From Paenibacillus sp. N3.4 (GTDB lineage Bacteria; Bacillota; Bacilli; Paenibacillales; NBRC-103111): DNA of 64,000 bases. Both the position numbers and the translations under genes were made by a program. The DNA lies in NCBI RefSeq assembly GCF_008017805.1, contig NZ_VRTT01000022.1, positions 1 to 64,000 of the forward strand, in the 5' to 3' direction. This document shows, piece after piece, positions 56,111 to 64,000 of this stretch. Each line of letters begins with the position of its first letter. Position 1 is the stretch's first letter. The notes beneath the pieces were generated by a model. That model saw nothing but the letters and a program-made list of their open reading frames with translations, did no database searches and had not been told where the DNA came from.

Positions 56111-56118
56111 AAATCTTA

Positions 56119-56618
56119 ATGGAAATCAACGGATTTGAAAACATGAATGGGATTAGGGAAATATTAGATCTCTATACTGGTGGGCCAATGATTTTTAGAG
56201 ATGGATTTCCTTATGGTGAAGTAAGCAATGACTGGTTGGAACTTAACAAACAGAGATTTAGAAAGGGTAAAACTAGCATAATTGGGCAGCATATATTTCA
56301 ATAAACTCTAATCGTTTGCCATACCTTTTTGATCAAAGGGAAGGACTTGTAAACAATAAATCATATGAGAACTTTCGGATGGTTGTTTTAGATGTTTTTA
56401 AATCTCTCTTACAAATCTTGATTAGAAATGAGCCTAAAGAAACGTCATCTAAAATCACAGGGTCTGCAAGGAAGTTAGCATTAAATATAAAAAATATCGC
56501 ACTAGAGACAGAGCCAAGCGATGTTGCTCAATGGAAAATTTTGTGGAACAGAGATGAACTAAATTTGTTTTCTACAAGGGAGAAATCCAGACGTAGCAAG
56601 ATTTTGATAGGGACATGA
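56119..56618 (+). pseudogene. two short plus-strand frames, probably gene scraps
   Basis: 56119-56304 reads LYTGGPMIFRDGFPYGEVSN and ends with TAA. 56316-56618, in another frame, reads FDQREGLVNNKSYENF and SDVAQWKILWNRDELNLFST. The latter end recurs about 250 bases downstream as AQWQTLWDRSELILFST, so it is part of a repeated element. Neither frame has a ribosome binding site. Confidence 0.3.
56523..56575 (+). repeat. repeated element, partial copy
   Basis: About 50 bases (TTGCTCAATGGAAAATTTTG... to ...TTTGTTTTCTACA) that match the end of the element at 56727-56831. Confidence 0.5.
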
Positions 56619-56726
56619 ATTGAGCAATGCCAGTGGTTGAGCTGGACAACAGTGGCTAAATCAAGGAGATCCGTTCCAGGGGCTGCGGATTAAGGATCAG
56701 ATTGGGAGATCGATTGGGCAAAGAAA

Positions 56727-56831
56727 AGCGAAAATCAGGACAAATGCCTGATTTTCGCTCGGCTCCGCTAACTTATTTTGCTCAGTGGCAGACTTTGTGG
56801 GACAGGAGCGAACTAATTTTGTTTTCTACAT
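56727..56831 (+). repeat. palindromic repeat element, longest copy
   Basis: It begins with a strong hairpin (AGCGAAAATCAGG, loop ACAAATG, CCTGATTTTCGCT), continues GGCTCCGCTAACTTATTTTG and ends CGAACTAATTTTGTTTTCTA. Parts recur at 56523-56575 and 58430-58498. Confidence 0.6.
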
Positions 56832-56888
56832 AGTAGGAACTGAGTGGACAAATATAAAGGAGAAATCAAATGTTAAGGGAGTCATCCA

Positions 56889-57017
56889 ATGATATATAGA
56901 CCACTTGGGTCTGATTTAGAAGCAAATGTGCTTTCACGAGTTTTTAATAGTTTGGCTAATCCCCTTTTCAGTAGAGTCTCTCCATTAGGAGTAGAACTCC
57001 ATATCCTCATTAGATAG
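56889..57017 (+). pseudogene. possible aldo/keto reductase 5' remnant
   Basis: AAGGGAG precedes the ATG. The peptide begins MIYRPLGSDLEANVLS, like the MxYRPLGKTGLxVSxLSFG start of aldo/keto reductases, and stops after 42 residues. Too short for certainty. Confidence 0.25.
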
Positions 57018-57263
57018 ATAAAGCGATTGATTTCCTATTACTTTGTCACTATTATTTTCAATAACAGAGATGAAATGCCATGAAAAGGTCACAAACATCC
57101 AAAATACGAAAGAAGCGTATTGTAGGGATACTTTTCAATATGCCACTCGGTCATTTAATTTCTCCTGTCTTATTGGATATATTTGAATCAGATAACTTTG
57201 CCTTCATCATCACAGTTATTATGAACATGACTAAATAGAAGAAATGAAACGCCCGTTCCCAAA

Positions 57264-58094
57264 TTACTCAAACAAAATAGTAGTAAGATCACCGTTCGTA
57301 ATGACTTTCTTAATTTCATCGTCGCTAATATCATGCAAACCTAATAAAAAATTGAATGATGATCCAAAGTAGGTAGGAACCATACGATGTGGAATAATAT
57401 CATCAATTGTATGTACTTGATCTACATCCCAATGGTCCATATTATTCCAATTATCTATAGCCTCATCTGTTGCACAGCACAATAATCCTAATCGAACCAA
57501 TTCTAAAATTTCATTATAAACATTATATTGTGCATCAGAATATTCATATTTGCCTTCGTGTTCTTCTGCTCTAAGAGAATTTCTATATTTATCTGTGGAG
57601 AATAGCATCAACAAGCACATCTGCTGGAATGTTAAATTATCTGCTATTTTCATTGCATTGAAAACGAACTCAGATGTGTGCTTTTCAGTACCTTTTTCAT
57701 AGAAGAAACTCACTGCCGCATTTGTAATATACTTAATTTTCTTCTCTTGATGTTGATTCATTACTTTTTTAAATAAATCCTCGATTAACTCATCTTTCAC
57801 AGTATAACTTTGTTCATCTATGGAAATATCGGTTCTTTCAATGTAACCCTCTTCTTTGAGTTTTATAATTTTCTCTGCCGCATTTTTAAATGAAGAACTG
57901 ATTCTCTCCTTAGCTCGTTTATTTAATACGAACTCTATAAAATTCTCGACGACACTCTCAACCAAATCTCCCGTTACATCTGCAAAATCTATATAACCAT
58001 TAGTAACCCTCTTGTAAGCTACTTTTGCTACAATACCTGAAAATTTCGCGAATATTGAGCCTGTAAAATTGTTATTTTCTTCAACAATCTTCAT
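57264..58094 (-). CDS. hypothetical cytoplasmic protein
   Basis: A 276-residue protein from the ATG at 58094, which has GAGGAGAGGG upstream; the longer open frame lacks a site. No signal peptide. The N-terminal third has two hydrophobic stretches (GSIFAKFSGIVAKVAYKRV) and is followed by helices (VVENFIEFVLNKRAKERISS). The C-terminal half is helical with YITNAAVSFFYEKGTEKHTS and FQQMCLLMLFSTDKYRNS. I do not recognise a family. It is isolated among gene remnants and its AT-rich composition matches the defence island, so it may be cargo of the same transfer. Confidence 0.55.
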   Translation of the reverse strand: MKIVEENNNFTGSIFAKFSGIVAKVAYKRVTNGYIDFADVTGDLVESVVENFIEFVLNKRAKERISSSFKNAAEKIIKLKEEGYIERTDISIDEQSYTVKDELIEDLFKKVMNQHQEKKIKYITNAAVSFFYEKGTEKHTSEFVFNAMKIADNLTFQQMCLLMLFSTDKYRNSLRAEEHEGKYEYSDAQYNVYNEILELVRLGLLCCATDEAIDNWNNMDHWDVDQVHTIDDIIPHRMVPTYFGSSFNFLLGLHDISDDEIKKVITNGDLTTILFE

Positions 58095-58429
58095 AGAACC
58101 CTCTCCTCTATATTGAACAATATATTTAGAATTTGATATTGGAACATCTCTGTAATAACATACCAGTGTATACATAATTATCTGACGTAATGAAACACAA
58201 AGCGGAATTGCATTCGAAAGTCACCCTTAGAATCGTCTTAGATTCCAATAATTTCGTCTATCAACTACACACAACCTTTTCATATGATATTTCCCTACTA
58301 TTTCCATTATACTTCTCCACTCGACAAAAAACTACTTAATGTATTCCCCGAAGTAACCTAAAATAGTGTCTTGCTGAGAGACTCTGAGATATAAATAAAC
58401 CGTCAGATGTAACACTTCACCGAATTCAA

Positions 58430-58498
58430 TCAATTCCAATTCAGACCAAATGCCTGATATTCGGTCGGCTCAGTGGCGAACTAATTTTGTTTTCTACA
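58430..58498 (+). repeat. repeated element, shortened copy
   Basis: It carries the hairpin part in decayed form (ACCAAATGCCTGATATTCGG) and the end CGAACTAATTTTGTTTTCTA, as at 56727-56831, with the middle deleted. Confidence 0.55.
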
Positions 58499-58579
58499 CT
58501 GACGCCACATATTATACTTAGGAATATTATAGAGTTCTATATAGGGACTTAGCGTCATTGATTGTTGTTGTTGAAGCAT
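58498..58579 (-). pseudogene. IS1182-like transposase N-terminal fragment
   Basis: From ATG 58579 (AGGTG seven bases upstream) the frame reads MLQQQQSMTLSPYIELYNIP, the usual opening of IS1182-type transposases (LxxQQSxxLSPYxxLYD), then KYNMWRQ and is cut by the repeat element at 58430-58498. Confidence 0.5.
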
Positions 58580-58618
58580 AGCATTCACCTACTTGATTTG
58601 GTGCTTTAATTATACAGA

Positions 58619-58666
58619 AAAAAGGCACAGCCCCTCAAAAATTTGAGGAACTGTACCTTTTTAGCT
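58619..58666. terminator. intrinsic terminator
   Basis: AAAAAGG and CCTTTTT bracket an inner CCTCAAA/TTTGAGG stem; T-rich tail on the plus strand. Confidence 0.7.
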
Positions 58667-58888
58667 TTTAGATGGACTTTTTCAGTGGCCTCTTCTAGCA
58701 TCGGGTGTTTCCCTACTAATCTATTGATTAGTCAACAATCAGTCAACTCTATCATTTTAAAGTATCTGTTTCACATTTCCACATCATCTGTACTACTCCC
58801 AAAGCCCGCAATCTCCTGAGACAAGTCTGCTGGTAGAAAATATGATATAATTAAGAAGGTTGTATACAAACGGAGAGGTGTGATCACT

Positions 58889-59131
58889 ATGCAATGGCAG
58901 GAAGTTCGCAATATTTATCCTGATCAGTACGTCCTTCTCGAAATATTGAATTCCCATACAGAAGAAAACATTCAGTACGTTGATGAAGTTGCATTGATTA
59001 AAGCCATTCAAGATCCGGATGATGCAACAAGAGAACTTTTACAGTGTAAACACAATAATATTGTCTATCATACAGGTCAAGATAAGATCACAATAGAAAT
59101 TAGAAAAAGTGCCTTTTATAGGGGTAGATAA
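58889..59131 (+). CDS. small protein preceding the retropepsin-like protease
   Basis: An 80-residue soluble protein from the ATG at 58889, with GGAGAGGTG about ten bases upstream (an in-frame GTG at 58880 is too close to it). It is strand-rich at the front (WQEVRNIYPDQYVLLEILN) and has VALIKAIQDPDDATRELLQ then NIVYHTGQDKITIEIRKSAF. It stops one base before the protease start (TAAGATG). A decayed version sits before the decayed protease at 33.6 kb, so the two travel as a module. Family unknown; it could be the protease's substrate, inhibitor or targeting partner. Confidence 0.65.
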   Translation: MQWQEVRNIYPDQYVLLEILNSHTEENIQYVDEVALIKAIQDPDDATRELLQCKHNNIVYHTGQDKITIEIRKSAFYRGR

Positions 59132-59132
59132 G

Positions 59133-59525
59133 ATGCGAATTTATCTAATCCACCATTTACTCCAAACATCGATGACGATTTATTACAAAGGAAACTCTTT
59201 AAAAATCGATAATTTAGTGATAGACACTGGTGCCGCACATACACTTCTTTCCTCAGATATCGTGTCTGAGATCGGCATCAAATTTGAAAATGGGGACAAA
59301 CTTGTACGCAGCTTTGGTATCGGCGGAGACGAGTACTCGTTTCAAAAACGTGTCGATTACATCCAATTGGGCTCATTAGCGTTAAAGGATATACCTATTG
59401 ATTTCGGCGTTTTCCATGAAGATATTAATCATATTAATGGATTGATTGGTCTCGACCTATTGAAAAGCAGTGAAATGATTATTGATCTTAAAAAAATGGA
59501 AATGTACCCTACCAAATCTAATTAA
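59133..59525 (+). CDS. retropepsin-like aspartic protease
   Basis: A 130-residue soluble protein. The catalytic loop VIDTGAAHTLLSSDIV (D31) and the second hallmark GLIGLDLLKS (the hydrophobic-hydrophobic-Gly motif) are both present, as is the flap-like region SFGIGGDEYSF. Retropepsins act as homodimers, each subunit giving one Asp. I choose ATG 59133 (AGGGG eight bases upstream); the frame opens 24 bases earlier without a site. Coupled to the small gene before it and followed by its own terminator. Substrate unknown. Confidence 0.8.
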   Translation: MRIYLIHHLLQTSMTIYYKGNSLKIDNLVIDTGAAHTLLSSDIVSEIGIKFENGDKLVRSFGIGGDEYSFQKRVDYIQLGSLALKDIPIDFGVFHEDINHINGLIGLDLLKSSEMIIDLKKMEMYPTKSN

Positions 59526-59533
59526 TCATTTGC

Positions 59534-59579
59534 AAAAGAACCCAGTCCTCATGAACTCATGAAGGCTGGGTTTTGTTGT
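59534..59579 (+). terminator. intrinsic terminator of the retropepsin unit
   Basis: AACCCAG and CTGGGTT with an inner TCATGA-type stem, followed by TTGTTGTG; on the minus strand it can also stop the rlmD-type gene. Confidence 0.75.
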
Positions 59580-59592
59580 GTAGTGAACCTTC

Positions 59593-61425
59593 TTAACCAT
59601 TATTAGTCAACAAACAAACCGACTCGATATGCGTAGTCCACGGAAACATATCCACGGGCGTCACCTCCGCGACGCTGTAACCGCCATCGACGAGCACGCG
59701 CAAGTCGCGCGCGAGTGTCGATGCGCTGCACGACACGTACACGACGCGCCGCGGCTGCAGCTCGAGGATCGTCGCGAGCAGCGCCGGGTCGCAGCCCTTG
59801 CGCGGCGGGTCTACGACGATCACGTCAGGGCGGACGCCCTGGCGTGTCCACTCGGGCAGGACCACCTCGGCGGGGCCTGCCTCGAAGTGCACGTTCGTCA
59901 TGCCGTTTAACTCGGCATTCTTCCGTGCATCCGCGATCGCCTCCTCGACGATCTCGACCCCGTACACCTGTCCCGCCTTTTGGGCGAGGAACAGGGAGAT
60001 GGTTCCGATGCCGCAATAGGCATCAACGACAACTTCATCGCCGGTCAACGCCGCGTACTCCAAAGCCTTCCCGTACAACACATCTGTTTGGATGGGGTTC
60101 ACTTGAAAGAAAGATCGCGCGGAAATAGCAAATTTCACATCGCCGATATAGTCATAGATGACTTCGCTGCCCCACAGGACGCGAGTCTCATCCCCAAAAA
60201 TAACATTCGTCTGCCTCACATTAATGTTATGACAGATACTTGCGACAGCGGGCAGGGATTCACGAATGCCCGCTACCCACTCGTTCACACGCGGAATAAC
60301 ATCTCCATTGGTCACCAGCACGACCATGATTTCGCCCGTGCGGAAGCCTACTTTGACGACGACGTGGCGCAGCAGTCCGAGACCAGTCTCTTCATGATAA
60401 GCACGGATACCAAAACGCGCGCCGATCTCTTTCACCCGAGCCACGACTTCGTCGTTGGACTCATGTTGAATCAAGCACTCATCCATATCGATGATGCGAT
60501 GGCTGCCCTGCGCATAGAATCCGCCGATGAGGCCGCCGCGCTCTTCCCCAAAAGGAACCTGCGCCTTGTTCCGATACCGCCATGGATCGGTCATCCCCAA
60601 TGTGGGATGAACAACAATCCCTTCTTCACTCAAATCGGCAATTCGATGATTTGCAGAATCCAACTCAGCTGATGAATCTGAACTTGATGAATCCATAGAA
60701 TCCGGCGTAGCTGATGTCCGCGAGGTATTCGATGTTAACGTTGTTGCTGTTGCTGTTGACGGAGCCGATCCCGCAACATCCGAACGCCCAATCTTCCGCT
60801 CCCCAGCAACTTGCAGCTTCCCAATCCGCTGCAAATTATCCACTACCTGCTGACGCTTCACGCGAAGCTGCGCCTCATAGCTAAGATGCTGCAGCTGACA
60901 ACCGCCGCACTCGTCGTAAATCGCACAATCCGGAACGATCCGATCCGGGCTGACTTCCAGCACTTCCACAAGACCAGCATACCCATACTGTTTCTTGAGA
61001 TGCTCGACCCGCACAAGCGCACGCTCACCAGGCAGCGCACCAGCAACAAAAAGGGTAAAGCCATTCACACGGCCTACCCCTTCCCCATCATGGCTAATCC
61101 CGATAATCTCAGCCTCATATTGCTGCCCAATCTGCACAGGCAAATTGGCCATCCAAGCCGGGGCGGCTTTCTTCACGGAGCTCCCTGCTCGGCTTCCCGC
61201 TTCCTGCCCAGACTTCCGCTGTCCACTCCCGGAGTTTCCTGCTCTATACGCAGTATCCTTCGCTCTTTTTCCCGCTTCCTGCCCAGAGTTCCCCGCCTTA
61301 CGCGAAATATCCTCTGCTCGGCTTCCACCGAAGCCCCCTGCTCTATCTCCAACAGGCTTCCCTTGACCACCCTGACGACCTCTATCTTTACCTTGCACAG
61401 AGCCAGAACCACTTTTTGCTTTCAT
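59593..61425 (-). CDS. rlmD: 23S rRNA (uracil-C5)-methyltransferase, RlmD type
   Basis: A 610-residue enzyme of the RumA/TrmA group, which methylates C5 of a uracil in 23S rRNA using SAM. Order: a low-complexity basic N-terminus (1-85), TRAM domain (EIIGISHDGEGVGRVNG...), an iron-sulphur cysteine cluster (PDCAIYDECGGCQLQHL), the SAM-binding VVDAYCGIGTISLFLA, DPPRKGCDPALL and the catalytic Cys in VYVSCSASTLARDL. Two unusual parts: the N-terminal tail has imperfect repeats of (S)GQEAG(K/S)RA and RAGNSG, and a Ser/Thr-rich insert (TSNTSRTSATPDSMDSSSSD and so on, about 215-260) interrupts the conserved core. Whether it corresponds to RlmC, RlmD or the Bacillus dual-site enzyme is not decidable by eye. 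ATG with GAGGG four bases upstream. Confidence 0.85.
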   Translation of the reverse strand: MKAKSGSGSVQGKDRGRQGGQGKPVGDRAGGFGGSRAEDISRKAGNSGQEAGKRAKDTAYRAGNSGSGQRKSGQEAGSRAGSSVKKAAPAWMANLPVQIGQQYEAEIIGISHDGEGVGRVNGFTLFVAGALPGERALVRVEHLKKQYGYAGLVEVLEVSPDRIVPDCAIYDECGGCQLQHLSYEAQLRVKRQQVVDNLQRIGKLQVAGERKIGRSDVAGSAPSTATATTLTSNTSRTSATPDSMDSSSSDSSAELDSANHRIADLSEEGIVVHPTLGMTDPWRYRNKAQVPFGEERGGLIGGFYAQGSHRIIDMDECLIQHESNDEVVARVKEIGARFGIRAYHEETGLGLLRHVVVKVGFRTGEIMVVLVTNGDVIPRVNEWVAGIRESLPAVASICHNINVRQTNVIFGDETRVLWGSEVIYDYIGDVKFAISARSFFQVNPIQTDVLYGKALEYAALTGDEVVVDAYCGIGTISLFLAQKAGQVYGVEIVEEAIADARKNAELNGMTNVHFEAGPAEVVLPEWTRQGVRPDVIVVDPPRKGCDPALLATILELQPRRVVYVSCSASTLARDLRVLVDGGYSVAEVTPVDMFPWTTHIESVCLLTNNG

Positions 61426-61531
61426 AATACCCTCACTTTAATTCAAATACGTAACATGAAAATGGTTCTAAAATTTCTATGATATTCTATATTACTTTGC
61501 ACTAATCTTCATTTTTTTAAGCTAATCTTAA

Positions 61532-62506
61532 CTACTCAGAATCCAAATCCGAATTCCCATTCCCTTTAAAAGGCGTAGTCAAAGTCTCCAGAAGTGTCTT
61601 CTTATATATAGACTGACCCGATTTATCCACAATGATCTGCAAATGGCTCTTCAAGTTGGTCATTACACATGGCAATGTCCCTCCGAACTCCCCATCCAGA
61701 TTGAGCTGCACATAGTCCGGTGAGTTAATTTCAATATGATCGGTTTGGAAATAGATCAGGTTCGGATCGTTCAAATGCTCGCCTCGCAATGCGAGTGTGA
61801 CCACTCTAATAAATTCCGCAAGGTTACATTTGCGCAAGATGAGTACATCGAACAATCCATCGTTCATATTCGCGTCCGGAACCAGCTTCTCGAAGCCGCC
61901 AACGGAGTTGGAGTTGCCCACGAGGAACATCATGACTTCTTCGTGGAACTCGGTATCGCCTGCTTTGACGTACAGCTCAATGGGCTTCAGCCTTGGCAGT
62001 TTCTCGAGTCCCTTCATATAATAGGCCAACTGGCCAATCATGGTTTTGAGCTTGCTCGGAACTTCGTAGGTGAGCTCGGTCATTGAACCGCCGCCAGCGA
62101 TATTAATGAAGTAACGGTTGTTGATTTTACCCACATCAATGTCGGTGGTATGCTGCTGAATGATCAGGTCACAGGCCTGCTCCCAGTTTTTGGGGATGCT
62201 CAAAGCACGCGCGAAATCGTTCGTCGTCCCCAGTGGCAAAATGCCAAGCGGGGGCCTATGTTCTTTCTCAGCCATGCCGTTAACGACTTCACACAAGGTT
62301 CCGTCTCCGCCTGCGGCGATGATGAGGTCGAAGCCGCGCCTGACGGCCTCAGCCGCAGCGAGCGTGGCATCACCTTCACCAATGGTGGCATGGGCTGATG
62401 TTTCGAAGCCGCCTCGTTCGAGGCGCTGTAGTATTTCCGGCAGACGCTTTCTCATTTCTTCCCGGCCGGAAGTTGGGTTATAGATCAATCTTGCTCTTTT
62501 GACCAT
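61532..62506 (-). CDS. dagK: diacylglycerol kinase
   Basis: A 324-residue soluble lipid kinase of the DagK/YegS group, which phosphorylates diacylglycerol to return it to phospholipid synthesis. The ATP site is clear: NPTSGRE, IIAAGGDGTLCEVVNG and LGILPLGTTNDFARAL. Later landmarks are FINIAGGGSMTELTYEVP and LNLDGEFGG with the conserved Asp/Glu. ATG at 62506 overlaps the end of the chelatase-like gene by 22 bases, so expression is coupled. The rlmD-type gene follows 106 bases downstream on the same strand. Confidence 0.9.
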   Translation of the reverse strand: MVKRARLIYNPTSGREEMRKRLPEILQRLERGGFETSAHATIGEGDATLAAAEAVRRGFDLIIAAGGDGTLCEVVNGMAEKEHRPPLGILPLGTTNDFARALSIPKNWEQACDLIIQQHTTDIDVGKINNRYFINIAGGGSMTELTYEVPSKLKTMIGQLAYYMKGLEKLPRLKPIELYVKAGDTEFHEEVMMFLVGNSNSVGGFEKLVPDANMNDGLFDVLILRKCNLAEFIRVVTLALRGEHLNDPNLIYFQTDHIEINSPDYVQLNLDGEFGGTLPCVMTNLKSHLQIIVDKSGQSIYKKTLLETLTTPFKGNGNSDLDSE

Positions 62507-63287
62507 TGCGTCTCATCACCTGTTCGCCGTGTAATCTCGGAAGCGATCTGCTTCTCGATCCATTTGGAAATTAGCGGACTGGGCAGCAGCGCCAGTCCAT
62601 TATATCGATACTCAAACCCTTCCATGCGGCAAGGGATGACTTTATTCGTGAAATAACCTTCACTTAGGAAAAGGGGTGCAACCACGACCGTATGCTCGGG
62701 CTTCTTTTTCGCCCACCAGGCCATCTTCCGTTTCACTTGATCCGGCAAAAGCATAGCGACATCCGCTTCGTCATAGCCGCCCAAAGCTTTTAGCCGCCCA
62801 GCGAGCAGTTCCAGACCTTTGCGCCATTTGAGATGGAAGCCCTTTTCGACACTGCCGTGACCGACTAACAGGAGGATTTCCTGACTAGGCGAATCTGATA
62901 ATGGTTTGATTTTGGCATAAATAATTTCGGCAATAACAGGATCATCATCAATAGGCGATGTGAAATGAATACGCGCTTGGATCTCGAATCGTTCCAGATC
63001 TGTTTCCAACGCAGGCTCTTCTATAACACCTAAAGCATAGCTGATTTCATCAATATGTGTACTTCCAGATGACACAAAAAGAGGTACGACTATGATATCC
63101 GTCACGCCTTGCGCCTCTAATGGTAGATACCGTCTTGGATTAAACGCCCCTCTACCAACTCCAGATAAGAAGCGTAAATGGGCACACCTGTCGGCATGAT
63201 GACAGCGTCTACAGCATCGTTGACTAGCTCCACCCAGCCCTCATCCCGAGAGCCATGGCTGATGACTAATACACCGTATTGGTTCAT
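62485..63287 (-). pseudogene. CbiX-type sirohydrochlorin chelatase, frameshifted
   Basis: The N-terminal frame from ATG 63287 reads MNQYGVLVISHGSRDEGW (first metal-site histidine) to YLELVEGRLIQDGI and stops at a TAG. The next frame continues LEAQGVTDIIVVPLFVSSGS, then the second half with LLLVGHGSVEKGF and VVVAPLFLSEGYF. A single-base loss within 63115-63128 explains the break. Repaired, it is a protein of about 265 residues with two CbiX domains, as in siroheme and cobalamin synthesis or in the YlnE type. No other siroheme gene is near. Without repair only the second half can be made from an internal start at 63105. Confidence 0.75.
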
Positions 63288-63425
63288 TGTATTTTCCCCA
63301 CCCGTTCGTATCCATGGCTGTAAATCCTATGCTAACGAATGTGTTGACACATGTCAATTGGGCAAGGGCCAAACGTTAGAACGTCCTCTAGGTTGACACA
63401 AATTAGCTCTGTCCTATAGACATGA

Positions 63426-63473
63426 AAAATCCCGCATTACACGAAGTAACACAGGATGCAGGACTCTTTTTAC
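63426..63473 (-). terminator. intrinsic terminator of yerC
   Basis: TCCTGCAT and ATGCGGGA close a long hairpin with an inner GTTAC-TTCG-type loop, ending TTTTTC on the minus strand, just past the yerC stop. Confidence 0.8.
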
Positions 63474-63487
63474 TTCAACAAAAATGA

Positions 63488-63778
63488 TTAACGACCTAAA
63501 CGATCCAAGGTCAGCACATAGCCGTCGTTCCCGTAATTCAAGCAGCGTTTGACACGAGAAATAGTCGCAGTGGATGCGCCTGTCTCGGCTTCGATCTGGT
63601 TATACGTACAGCCCTTGCGCAGCATTCGAGCAACTTCAAGGCGTTGAGAAAGCGATTGAATCTCATTCACTGTGCATAGGTCATCAAAAAAGACATAGCA
63701 CTCTTCTATATCTTTGAGCGTGAGTACGGCTTCGAATAGTTGGTCTATTGCTTTATCGTTTAATTTTTTTAATTGCAT
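63488..63778 (-). CDS. yerC: YerC/YecD family TrpR-related regulator
   Basis: A 96-residue all-helical protein of the TrpR-like YerC family. Characteristic text: EECYVFFDDLCTVNEIQSLS, QRLEVARMLRKGCTYNQIEA and the DNA-recognition helix TGASTATISRVKRCLNYGN. Length equals that of the family. Targets are not known. ATG at 63778; the upstream purine run is modest (CCGGGAGTTGATAATGC). It is followed by its own terminator. Confidence 0.9.
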   Translation of the reverse strand: MQLKKLNDKAIDQLFEAVLTLKDIEECYVFFDDLCTVNEIQSLSQRLEVARMLRKGCTYNQIEAETGASTATISRVKRCLNYGNDGYVLTLDRLGR

Positions 63779-64000
63779 GCATTATCAACTCCCGGTGGAA
63801 AAGCATTTAGCTCATGATTCAGTAAGCTCTTGTGTAACTTTCGACACGGCGCGAATAAATCCTGCCTTTAGCTTTGCGAGACTGTAAAATTTTTATGCGT
63901 TAAAGGGTTAAATTGTGATAAATCACAAAGACCCATGACATTCGTCCATACCAATGGTAGGCAAGTGACATATCCTGTAGGAGACAAATCTGATAAAAAG
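63779..64000. other. right-edge upstream region
   Basis: Leader of yerC on the minus strand, plus a palindrome at 63913-63928. A purine-rich AGGAGACAAA near 63979 may belong to a plus-strand gene beyond the window. Confidence 0.4.
63913..63928. promoter_or_regulatory. perfect inverted repeat TTGTGA-N4-TCACAA
   Basis: TTGTGATAAATCACAA. The half sites equal those of Rex (TTGTGAA-N4-TTCACAA) less two central bases, and overlap Crp/Fnr-type half sites (TGTGA). A redox or Crp/Fnr-family operator for yerC or for a gene to the right is possible. Confidence 0.45.

Noticed and set aside
57080..57241. 53-codon plus-strand ORF with one hydrophobic segment
   Set aside because: No ribosome binding site and no recognisable similarity; lies among gene scraps.
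59980..61482. Long plus-strand frames antisense to the rRNA methyltransferase
   Set aside because: Shadows of the methyltransferase; no ribosome binding sites and Arg/Pro/Ser-rich text typical of antisense GC-rich frames.
1..64000. CRISPR array or rRNA genes
   Set aside because: No regularly spaced direct repeats of CRISPR length and no rRNA-like stretch were seen anywhere in the window.

Overview
The window looks like the chromosome of a low-to-mid GC Gram-positive, most likely Paenibacillus or a close relative. Evidence from sequence: strong AGGAGG-type ribosome binding sites with many TTG and GTG starts, a yerC-type regulator, SLH-anchored and copper-amine-oxidase-N-domain surface proteins, a DISM-type hybrid kinase paired with a SARP-like response regulator, and TerD-linked and DUF4132 families. 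The genus is inference; no rRNA or tRNA is present to confirm it.

Layout. 0-8 kb: a partial YgjP-like peptidase, a membrane DJ-1/PfpI protein facing a broken AraC regulator, a PhnD-like binding protein, an aminoglycoside-phosphotransferase-like kinase, an MFS exporter behind a short leader ORF, a GNAT acetyltransferase and a truncated VOC protein. 8-13.5 kb: a giant DUF4132-type protein with a small partner. 14-20.7 kb: an ABC exporter with a cyclic-nucleotide-binding tail, a frameshifted SARP-type response regulator and a two-kinase hybrid sensor. 21.6-28 kb: a 2107-residue SLH-anchored beta-helix protein. 28-39.4 kb: DUF4166 and SRPBCC-DoxX proteins, a frameshifted TerD-associated protein, MORN and leucine-rich-repeat proteins, an XRE regulator, and broken second copies of genes found elsewhere in the window.

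39.6-55.1 kb is a defence island on the minus strand, visibly AT-rich in its outer parts. It holds an LCAT-type lipase with a membrane partner, a GIY-YIG protein, an McrBC-like pair (DUF3578-AAA plus DUF2357 nuclease), an IS256 scar beside a truncated ORF, and a compact four-gene operon: adenine methylase, a protein with two GHKL ATPase modules, a phospho-receiver-like protein and an HNH nuclease. The last operon is the best candidate for an undescribed system: a restriction-modification-like unit that appears to carry its own two-component signalling pair. 55.5-58.6 kb is a graveyard of transposase and gene fragments with repeated palindromic elements.

58.9-64 kb: an intact two-gene module (small protein plus retropepsin-like protease; a decayed copy lies at 33.4-33.8 kb), then core genes on the minus strand: yerC, a frameshifted CbiX-type chelatase, dagK and an rlmD-type rRNA methyltransferase. 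At least four long genes are each broken by one apparent single-base indel (near 17.33, 32.88, 38.11 and 63.12 kb). That points either to uncorrected sequencing indels or to real decay, and it should be settled before the window is used for functional inference.
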